Positions 57,886 to 64,000 of a stretch of 64,000 nucleotides of DNA are shown here, one piece after another. Under the pieces are notes generated by a model. The model was not told the origin of the DNA and did no database searches. It saw only the letters and a program-made list of their open reading frames with translations. The translations under genes were made by a program, and so were the position numbers. Position 1 is the first letter of the stretch. Each line of letters opens with the position of its first letter. The DNA is from Pseudomonas sp. P8_229 (lineage in GTDB: Bacteria > Pseudomonadota > Gammaproteobacteria > Pseudomonadales > Pseudomonadaceae). The stretch spans positions 3,097,501 to 3,161,500 of the forward strand of contig NZ_CP125378.1 of NCBI RefSeq assembly GCF_034008635.1, given 5' to 3'.

Positions 57886-58353
57886 GTGCATTTCCCCGTG
57901 CCGAATCCCCTCGACGCTCTCCAGATGAACATCAGCAGTGCCATGGTGGTGGCCGCCAGGCACTGGCGCAAGATCTGCCAGACCACGCTGGTCAACTACG
58001 GCATCTCCGAAGCCTGCGCCGTGCCGTTGTTGATGATCGGGCGGCTGGGTGAGGGCGTTCGCCAGGTGCAGGTGGCGCAGGCGGCCGGGATGGAGAGTCC
58101 GTCTCTGGTGCGCCTGCTCGATCAGTTGTGCCACGCCGGATATGTCTGTCGCACCGAAGATGCGCAGGATCGCCGAGCCAAGTGCTTGAGCCTGACCGAC
58201 ACTGGCCGCGAGCTGGTGCAGGCGGTGGAAGTCGAACTGGTCCGTCTGCGTCATGAAGTGCTTGAAGGCATCGACCGGAGTGATCTGGAAGCTACGCTTC
58301 GGGTACTGAGAGCTTTTGAGGCGGCCAATCCGCCTGTGGTGATCAATTCTTGA
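57886..58353 (+). CDS. MarR-family transcriptional regulator
   Basis: A 155-residue winged-helix repressor. The DNA-binding part lies at about 60-105 (VRQVQVAQAAGMESPSLVRLLDQL), with the wing DAQDRRAKCLSLTDTGREL. No strong ribosome site is seen. GTG 57886 is the most upstream start; GTG 57898 or ATG 57925 are possible and the N-terminus is uncertain by up to 13 residues. Its stop overlaps the FUSC start (TTGA). It probably senses the compound exported by the following genes. Confidence 0.88.
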   Translation: MHFPVPNPLDALQMNISSAMVVAARHWRKICQTTLVNYGISEACAVPLLMIGRLGEGVRQVQVAQAAGMESPSLVRLLDQLCHAGYVCRTEDAQDRRAKCLSLTDTGRELVQAVEVELVRLRHEVLEGIDRSDLEATLRVLRAFEAANPPVVINS

Positions 58354-60413
58354 ACGGTTTTTTCTCCGGCATTCCTCCGGCCCGGGACTGGTTCTACGGG
58401 GTCCGTACCTTTGCAGCGTCGATGATCGCGCTGTACATCGCCTTGCTCATGCAGATGCCGCGTCCGTATTGGGCGATGGCCACGGTGTATATCGTCTCCA
58501 GCCCGTTTCTCGGCCCGACCAGTTCAAAGGCGCTGTACCGCGCCATCGGTACTTTTCTCGGGGCGGCGGCGGCAGTGCTGTTTGTGCCGATGTTCGTGCA
58601 GAGTCCGTATGTGCTGGTGGTGGTCATCGCCTTGTGGACGGGGATCTTGCTGTTCCTGTCGTTGCACCTGCGTACTGCCAATAACTACGCGCTGATGCTG
58701 GCCGGCTACACCCTGCCGCTGATTGCCTTGCCGACGGTGGATAACCCACTGGCGGTGTGGGATGTGGCGGAAGCGCGCACCGAAGAGATTTTCCTTGGCA
58801 TCGCCGTGGCGGCGGTGATCGGCGCGATGTTCTGGCCGCGGCGGCTGGCGCCGGTGTTCAACGACGCGGTGGGCAAGTGGTTCGCCGATGCCACCACGTA
58901 CAGCCTGAAATTTCTCAGCCGCGATGTTCAGCCGGAGCAAGTCACGGCCCTGCGCATGGCCATGGTTGCCAGTTTCAACAGCCTGGAATTGATGATCGGC
59001 CAGTTGCCCCACGAAGGCTCCCGGCCGCAAACCGTGCGCAACACCAAGGAGCTGCGCGGACGGATGATCCACCTGTTGCCGGTGATCGACGCCCTTGAAG
59101 ACTCGCTCTATGCCCTTGAGCGGCGCACGCCGGAACTGGTGGAAAAGTTTGCGCCGCTGCTGGCGGCAACCCGTGAGTGGCTCGGCCATAAAGACGCCGA
59201 TCTGGCGCGTTGGCAGGCTCTCAAGGATCAGCTTCAGGCCTTGCAGCCGAGCTGCGAGGCGCTGGAAGACCGCAAGCAATTGCTGTTCTCCAACTCGATT
59301 TATCGCCTCGGTGAATTCATCGATCTGTGGCAGGACTGTCGCAGCCTGCAGGACGCGATTCTGTGCGAGCGGCAGGACAGCTGGCGCGCGGTGTACCGGC
59401 ACTGGCGCCTGGGGCGGCTGACGCCATTTCTCGACCGCGGGATGATGCTGTATTCGGTGGCCTCGACCATTCTGGCGATCATCGTTGCCTCGACGTTGTG
59501 GATTCTGCTCGGCTGGCCGGACGGCGGCAGTGCGGTGATTCTGGCGGCGGTGGCCTGCAGTTTCTTTGCCTCGATGGACGACCCGGCGCCGCAGATCTAC
59601 CGGTTCTTTTTCTGGACCGGGATGTCGGTGCTGTTCGCCAGTCTCTATCTGTTTCTGATTCTGCCGAACCTGCACGATTTTCCGATGCTGGTGCTGGCGT
59701 TTGCGATCCCGTTCATCTGTGTCGGCACCCTGACCGTGCAGCCGCGCTTCTACCTCGGCATGCTTCTGACGCTGGTCAACACCTCGTCGTTCATCAGCAT
59801 TCAGGGCGCGTACGACGCGGACTTCTTCGCTTTCGTGAACTCCAACCTGGCCGGCCCGATGGGTTTGTTGTTCGCGTTCATCTGGACCCTGATTGCCCGT
59901 CCGTTCGGCGTCGAGCTGGCGGCCAAGCGCCTGACTCGCTTCAGTTGGAAAGACATCGTGCACATGACCGAGCCGGCCAACCTCGCCGAACACCGGCAGT
60001 TGGGCGTGCAGTTGCTCGACCGTCTGATGCAGCACCTGCCACGTCTGGCGATGACCGGTCAGGACACCGGGATTGCCATGCGTGAAGTGCGCGTGGGCCT
60101 GAACCTGCTGGATTTGCTGGCCTACACCCCGCGTGTCGAAGGCGCGCCGAATGCCTTGCTGCAACAAGTGGTGGCCGAGGTTGGCGAGTATTTCCGTGCT
60201 TGTCTGAAGGCGGGCGAACGCTTGCCGGCACCGAGTCCCTTATTGATGACAATGGACCGCGCGCGCCGTGCGCTCAAAGGCCACGGCGACGAGGAAACCC
60301 GTCTAAACCTGTTGCATGCCTTGAGCGGTTTGCGCCTGGCGCTGCTGCCCGGCGTGGAATTTGTCAGCACGAGCGATGCCGAAGAACCGCTGCCCGATGG
60401 AGCGCCCCTATGA
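58350..60413 (+). CDS. FUSC-family (AaeB-like) inner-membrane exporter subunit
   Basis: A 687-residue membrane protein with two halves. Each half has about five to six helices (residues 15-165 and 355-510) separated by and followed by soluble helical domains. The opening RDWFYGVRTFAASMIALYIAL and the repeat of that pattern in the second half are typical of the AaeB/YccS/FusC families, which export aromatic acids or fusaric acid. The start is TTG at 58350, overlapping the marR stop by four bases; no ATG or GTG is better placed. The stop overlaps the DUF1656 ATG (ATGA). Confidence 0.9.
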   Translation: MNGFFSGIPPARDWFYGVRTFAASMIALYIALLMQMPRPYWAMATVYIVSSPFLGPTSSKALYRAIGTFLGAAAAVLFVPMFVQSPYVLVVVIALWTGILLFLSLHLRTANNYALMLAGYTLPLIALPTVDNPLAVWDVAEARTEEIFLGIAVAAVIGAMFWPRRLAPVFNDAVGKWFADATTYSLKFLSRDVQPEQVTALRMAMVASFNSLELMIGQLPHEGSRPQTVRNTKELRGRMIHLLPVIDALEDSLYALERRTPELVEKFAPLLAATREWLGHKDADLARWQALKDQLQALQPSCEALEDRKQLLFSNSIYRLGEFIDLWQDCRSLQDAILCERQDSWRAVYRHWRLGRLTPFLDRGMMLYSVASTILAIIVASTLWILLGWPDGGSAVILAAVACSFFASMDDPAPQIYRFFFWTGMSVLFASLYLFLILPNLHDFPMLVLAFAIPFICVGTLTVQPRFYLGMLLTLVNTSSFISIQGAYDADFFAFVNSNLAGPMGLLFAFIWTLIARPFGVELAAKRLTRFSWKDIVHMTEPANLAEHRQLGVQLLDRLMQHLPRLAMTGQDTGIAMREVRVGLNLLDLLAYTPRVEGAPNALLQQVVAEVGEYFRACLKAGERLPAPSPLLMTMDRARRALKGHGDEETRLNLLHALSGLRLALLPGVEFVSTSDAEEPLPDGAPL

Positions 60414-60619
60414 TCGGTGATCTGGATATCAGCGGCATTTTCCTGCCGACCCTGCTGGTGCTGATGGGCATCACCTATGTGTTGTTTCTGCTGGTGCACG
60501 GCGTGCTCACGCGTCTGCACTTTTACCGTCTGGTCTGGCACCGGGCATTGTTCAACGTGGCTCTCTACGCTGTGCTGTTGTATGGCGTGGACTCACTCAG
60601 TCGATACCTGATGACATGA
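60410..60619 (+). CDS. DUF1656 (AaeX-like) small membrane protein
   Basis: A 69-residue protein with two helices (LPTLLVLMGITYVLFLLVHG and LFNVALYAVLLYGV). It begins MIGDLDISGIFLPTLL as is usual for the family. It sits between the FUSC and HlyD subunits with four-base overlaps at both ends, the same order as aaeX-containing operons. Its exact role is unknown; an accessory subunit of the pump is inferred. Confidence 0.9.
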   Translation: MIGDLDISGIFLPTLLVLMGITYVLFLLVHGVLTRLHFYRLVWHRALFNVALYAVLLYGVDSLSRYLMT

Positions 60620-61503
60620 AAAAACCGTTTCTGACCATCGGTCGCGTGGTACTGACCCTGCTGATCGTGACTTTCGCCGTCGTCCTCGTCTGGCGCATGG
60701 TGATGTATTACATGTTTGCGCCGTGGACCCGCGACGGCCACATTCGCGCCGACATCATCCAGATCGCCCCGGACGTGTCCGGACTGATCCAGCAGGTCGA
60801 GGTCAAGGACAACCAGTTGATCAAGCGCGGCCAGGTGCTGTTCAGCATCGACCAGGACCGCTTCAAACTGGCCCTGCGTCAGGCCAAGGCAGCGGTCGCC
60901 GACCGCGAAGAAACCCTCGCCCAGGCGCAGCGCGAAGCCAAGCGTAACCGTGGCCTGGGCAACCTGGTGCCGGCCGAACAGCTGGAAGAAAGCCAGTCGA
61001 AAGTCGCCCGGGCGCAATCGGCCTTGGCCGAAGCGCTGGTGTCGGTGGACAGCGCACAGCTTAATCTCGAGCGCTCGGTGATCCGCAGCCCGGTGGACGG
61101 CTACGTCAACGACCGTGCGCCACGTGTGCAGGAGTTCGTCACCGCCGGGCGTCCGGTGTTGTCGGTGGTCGACAGCAATTCGTTTCACATCGACGGCTAT
61201 TTCGAAGAAACCAAACTCGACGGCATTCATGTCGGCCAGTCCGTGGATATCCGCGTGATCGGCGATAAAGCCAAGCTGCGCGGGCATGTTGAAAGCATCG
61301 TCGCCGGTATCGAAGACCGCGACCGTACCAGCGGCAATAACCTGCTGCCCAACGTCAACCCGGCATTCAGCTGGGTACGTCTGGCGCAGCGGATTCCGGT
61401 GCGCATCGCCTTTGACGACGTGCCGGAAGACTTCCGAATGATCGCCGGACGTACCGCTACAGTCTCGATCATCGACGACCAGAAGCAGGAGCCTGCGCAA
61501 TGA
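60616..61503 (+). CDS. HlyD/AaeA-family membrane-fusion protein
   Basis: A 295-residue adaptor. The anchor is at residues 10-32, then APWTRDGHIRADIIQIAPDVSG, the standard AaeA-type entry to the lipoyl half (residues about 45-85). A short coiled-coil follows at about 85-150, then a beta domain (VIRSPVDGYVNDRAPRVQEF). It links the FUSC pump to the outer-membrane channel. It overlaps both neighbours by four bases, so the operon is translated as a chain. Confidence 0.92.
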   Translation: MKKPFLTIGRVVLTLLIVTFAVVLVWRMVMYYMFAPWTRDGHIRADIIQIAPDVSGLIQQVEVKDNQLIKRGQVLFSIDQDRFKLALRQAKAAVADREETLAQAQREAKRNRGLGNLVPAEQLEESQSKVARAQSALAEALVSVDSAQLNLERSVIRSPVDGYVNDRAPRVQEFVTAGRPVLSVVDSNSFHIDGYFEETKLDGIHVGQSVDIRVIGDKAKLRGHVESIVAGIEDRDRTSGNNLLPNVNPAFSWVRLAQRIPVRIAFDDVPEDFRMIAGRTATVSIIDDQKQEPAQ

Positions 61504-62942
61504 ACAGGGTCCTGATGATCGCCGGGTTGGGCGTGATGCTCTCGGCGTGTCAGATGGTCGGGCCGGACTATCACCTGCCCGCAGACGCGGCGGTTCAGCG
61601 CAAAGACTTGCAGGGCGAGCTGGCCGTGGATGGCAAGCCAGTGGTTTCGGCGCCGGTGCCGGCGGACTGGTGGCGCCTGTACCGGGACCCGCGTCTGGAC
61701 CAACTGGTGCAGCAGGCCATGGCTTCCAACACCGACTTGCGGGTGGCGGCGGCGAACCTGTCGCGGGCCCGCGCGCAGGTCGATGAAGCTGAAGCGGCCG
61801 GTGGCTGGAGCGGCGGCGTGAAGATGGGCGCGCAGCGCTTGCAGGAATCCGGTCAGGCGTTCCTGCTGCCGGAAAAAGTGCCGGTGGCCAACGTTGCTGA
61901 CATCGGCATCAGTGCTTCTTATCAGTTCGACCTGTGGGGCACGTTGCAGCGCGGCATCGAAGCGGCGAAAGCCAACGCCGATGCCACGCAAGCGGCGGCC
62001 GATACCGCGCGCATCACCTTGGTGGCGGACGTGGTGCGGGCCTACACCCAGGTGTGTGCCGCCAATGAAGAGCGGGAAATCGCCCAGCACTCCCTCGACC
62101 TGCAATCGCAAAGCACCACCCTGATCCAGCGCCTGCGCGATGCCGGGCGTGGCGATGAAACCCAGGTCACCCGTTCGCAAACCCAATTCAAGTCGTTGCG
62201 CGCCGATATGCCGCGTTATGAAGCGTCGCGTCAGGCCGGGCTGTTCCGCCTGTCGATGCTGCTGGCCAAACCGGTCGATCAACTGCCGGCCGGCACCGCA
62301 AGTTGCGCCGAACTGCCGAAAATCGCTCAACTGGTGCCGGTCGGTGACGGTGCGGCACTGCTCAAGCGCCGGCCCGATGTGCGTCAGGCCGAACGTCGGC
62401 TGGCCGCCGCCACTGCCGGCATCGGTATCGCCACTGGCGAGTTGTACCCGGACATCAGCATCGGCGCGACCATCGGCACCGTCGGCATTGTTTCCGACCT
62501 GGGCGATCCGTCGACCAATCGCTGGGGCTTCGGTCCGTCGCTGAGCTGGAAAGTGCCGACCAACGGTGCGCGCGCGCGTATCCGCGAAGCTGAAGCCAAC
62601 ACCCAGGGCGCGCTGGCGCATTTTGACGGCGTGGTGCTCAACGCCATCCGCGAAACCCAGACCGGTCTGGCCCAGTACAGCGCGCTGCTGCAACGCCGCG
62701 ACGCACTGGCCGATGCCGAGCAGTCGGCGAAGCTGGCAGCCGACCAGACCCACCGCTTCTTCCAGGCCGGGCGTGAGTCGTTCCTCGCCGACCTGCAGGC
62801 GACCCGCACCTACACCGATGTCACCGCGCAGTTGGCCGCCGCCAACACTCAGGTTGCCATGAGCCAGATCGATTTGTTCCTCGCGCTGGGCGGCGGTTGG
62901 GAAAGCGGACGAACGCAAGCCTCAAGCGCCAGCAAACCCTGA
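61500..62942 (+). CDS. NodT-family outer-membrane efflux lipoprotein
   Basis: A 480-residue OprM-like channel. It has a short signal peptide with lipobox LSAC (Cys17), then QMVGPDY. Two OEP repeats follow, with RRPDVRQAERRLAAATAGIG at the start of the second. The very short signal sequence contrasts with the REPIN-extended one of the related gene at 52153. It is the last gene of the marR-FUSC-DUF1656-hlyD-nodT operon, starting in the adaptor's stop (ATGA), and is followed by a hairpin. Confidence 0.93.
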   Translation: MNRVLMIAGLGVMLSACQMVGPDYHLPADAAVQRKDLQGELAVDGKPVVSAPVPADWWRLYRDPRLDQLVQQAMASNTDLRVAAANLSRARAQVDEAEAAGGWSGGVKMGAQRLQESGQAFLLPEKVPVANVADIGISASYQFDLWGTLQRGIEAAKANADATQAAADTARITLVADVVRAYTQVCAANEEREIAQHSLDLQSQSTTLIQRLRDAGRGDETQVTRSQTQFKSLRADMPRYEASRQAGLFRLSMLLAKPVDQLPAGTASCAELPKIAQLVPVGDGAALLKRRPDVRQAERRLAAATAGIGIATGELYPDISIGATIGTVGIVSDLGDPSTNRWGFGPSLSWKVPTNGARARIREAEANTQGALAHFDGVVLNAIRETQTGLAQYSALLQRRDALADAEQSAKLAADQTHRFFQAGRESFLADLQATRTYTDVTAQLAAANTQVAMSQIDLFLALGGGWESGRTQASSASKP

Positions 62943-62967
62943 ACCCGTTGCTATGCTTTGAAGTGTT

Positions 62968-62997
62968 GAAAGGGTGCCCCGTGCAACGCACCCTTTC
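62968..62997 (+). terminator. Hairpin after the FUSC exporter operon
   Basis: GAAAGGGTGC and GCACCCTTTC form a perfect 10-base stem with a 10-base loop, 26 bases after the operon's last stop. No T run follows (AGCGC), so efficiency is uncertain. Confidence 0.5.
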
Positions 62998-63035
62998 AGC
63001 GCACATTGCTAGCGCTGGTCTAGGGGAAACCAATA

Positions 63036-63671
63036 ATGAAAAACCCTTACGCTCTCGGCTTCTGGTGCGCCCTGGTAGCGCTGGTGCTGCTATCGGCCAC
63101 CTATTTCTACGGCATCATGCTGGCCCACCAGATCGACAAGGCCATGGTTTTCCTCGACAGCGCCACCGCGTTGATCGCGGTGATGGCAATCGTGGTGGTG
63201 GCCTGGGCGTCGATCCAGGTGCAGCGGGTCAAGAAACGGCAGCTTGAACAAGGCAAGACTCTGGTGCTGATCTGGGACACCAAAGTCGCCCTGCGCCGGG
63301 TCGAAACCGTGTTTGATCGCTACTTCTGGGGCAGCTACTGGCAACCGGGGCGCACCTTCGCCGAGGTGATGGGCGAACTCACCGGCACACCGCTGGAAAA
63401 AAGCCTCGAAGCCCTGAAAAAACAGTGCCTGGAGCTCGACAAGCAAATTGCCGATGAAGGCTGGCACTGGCTCAACAACGCCCGTGAACTGTCGGATGTC
63501 GCCACGGCCATGGCCCGTGAACGTTATCAGCTGGACTTCTGCGATCCCCGGGCCGACGGGCCGGGCGGGGCGGTGATCGATCGGGATTTTGAAGTGCTGG
63601 TGTATACCTGGACGGCGCGGCTCAAGAGCTTTGATCATCAACTCGATGAGATCGAGGTCCAGTATTCCTGA
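63036..63671 (+). CDS. Membrane protein of unknown function
   Basis: A 211-residue protein. Two N-terminal membrane helices lie at residues 8-27 and 41-60 (LGFWCALVALVLLSATYFYG; TALIAVMAIVVVAWASIQV). A cytoplasmic, charged, helical domain of about 150 residues follows, with several Trp residues (WDTKVALRRVETVFDRYFWGSYWQPG). I do not recognise the family. The ATG at 63036 lies about 12 bases after AGGGGAA, an adequate ribosome site. It is separate from the exporter operon by a hairpin. Confidence 0.8.
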   Translation: MKNPYALGFWCALVALVLLSATYFYGIMLAHQIDKAMVFLDSATALIAVMAIVVVAWASIQVQRVKKRQLEQGKTLVLIWDTKVALRRVETVFDRYFWGSYWQPGRTFAEVMGELTGTPLEKSLEALKKQCLELDKQIADEGWHWLNNARELSDVATAMARERYQLDFCDPRADGPGGAVIDRDFEVLVYTWTARLKSFDHQLDEIEVQYS

Positions 63672-63694
63672 TGTGCATTGCCTTCACTGACCTC

Positions 63695-63759
63695 TTCGCG
63701 AGCAGGCTCGCTCCCACAAGGACAACGCTGTACCTGTGGGAGCGAGCCTGCTCGCGAAG
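63695..63759. repeat. REPIN
   Basis: TTCGCGAGCAGGCTCGCTCC pairs with GGGAGCGAGCCTGCTCGCGA. The arms are intermediate between the two subtypes (AGCGAGCCTG), the same as the right arm of the element in the 52153 gene. The 290-base gap around it otherwise holds only the presumed promoter of the gene at 63962. Confidence 0.92.
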
Positions 63760-63961
63760 ACGGCCTGAAAACACTGCAACTCTCCCTGCCTGTCGACTGT
63801 CCACACTCCCCATAGACACTCTTTAACCTTTAAACATTGGGCCGTCTCGCGCACCCAGTGCTAATCTCCATCGTTAATTTCAGCGGAGTCGAGCCGCAAC
63901 CCGGTCACGGGTTCAGGGAAGACGACCACACTTTCAGCCACGGACATTGATCAGGTCATTC

Positions 63962-64000
63962 ATGAATAAATCAGCAGGCGTGCTTCTCGGGATTGTTGTA
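63962..64000 (+). CDS. Start of a gene cut by the window edge (possible YdgA/DUF945 protein)
   Basis: An ATG begins MNKSAGVLLGIVV, the first 13 codons of a frame open to the window end, which looks like the n- and h-region of a signal anchor. Pseudomonas YdgA-family (DUF945) proteins begin similarly in my recollection, but this stretch is too short to be sure. A weak AGG lies upstream. Confidence 0.45.
   Translation, partial: MNKSAGVLLGIVV

Noticed and set aside
58524..60167. A 547-codon minus-strand frame opposite the FUSC gene, and 61227-62918 opposite the nodT gene
   Set aside because: Both are Gln/Arg/His-rich antisense frames typical of GC-rich codon bias; the sense genes are clear.

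Overview
This is a chromosomal window from a fluorescent-group Pseudomonas, close to P. fluorescens in character. The evidence is a Pseudomonas-type 23S/5S rRNA operon end, a complete Lap biofilm-adhesin locus whose key residues sit at the numbers known from P. fluorescens Pf0-1, an mgo/pvf signal operon, GC-rich codon use, and eight REP doublets (REPINs) of the kind scattered through this group. I see no insertion sequence, prophage, CRISPR array or tRNA gene.

Layout. (1) 1-2570: the 3' part of a 23S gene followed by two 5S genes, each with its own hairpin terminator. (2) 2598-7944, minus strand: an iron-siderophore uptake unit read fecI-like sigma factor > fecR-like anti-sigma > TonB-dependent transducer-receptor > PepSY membrane reductase. 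The last gene is interrupted by two in-frame TGA codons. A Fur-box-like site precedes the sigma gene. (3) 8114-10154: a chemoreceptor with a sigma-28-type promoter. (4) 10301-15899, minus strand: mgoB-mgoC-mgoA-mgoD (pvf-type), which makes a small diffusible diazeniumdiolate/pyrazine-N-oxide type signal, with a 0.77-kb gene-free, AT-rich upstream region. (5) 16668-17378: a GntR/FCD regulator. (6) 17575-44145: the Lap system. It comprises lapG (periplasmic protease), lapD (c-di-GMP receptor), the 18-kb adhesin gene lapA with 45 in-register 100-residue repeats, and the type I exporter lapE-lapB-lapC. The divergent lapA/lapE promoter region holds two FleQ-box-like sites in inverted orientation.

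(7) 44517-48210: a TauD-type dioxygenase followed by a substrate-binding protein, ATPase and permease, probably for an organosulfur compound. (8) 48386-53700: a LysR regulator and an EmrAB-TolC-like tripartite exporter; its outer-membrane lipoprotein gene carries a REPIN inside the 5' coding sequence. (9) 53883-57794: a GT39-like membrane glycosyltransferase, an nfeD-slipin pair, a YbaK-type deacylase and a DUF2789 protein. (10) 57869-62942: a tightly overlapping marR-FUSC-DUF1656-hlyD-nodT exporter operon (AaeXAB/FusC type) with a perfect palindrome just ahead of marR. (11) 63036-64000: a small membrane protein, a REPIN and the first 13 codons of another gene.

How the parts fit: in the Lap system LapE-LapB-LapC secretes LapA. 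LapA stays anchored by its N-terminal retention module until LapG cuts the TAAG site, and LapD holds LapG back when c-di-GMP is high. The iron unit is a cell-surface signalling circuit in which the receptor's N-terminal domain tells FecR to free the sigma factor. The mgo operon adds a quorum-type signal, and the two tripartite pumps supply export capacity. The strongest leads are the REPIN that has become part of a signal peptide, the doubly interrupted siderophore reductase, the indel-free and recently recombined lapA repeat tract, and the inferred FleQ, sigma-28 and MarR sites.
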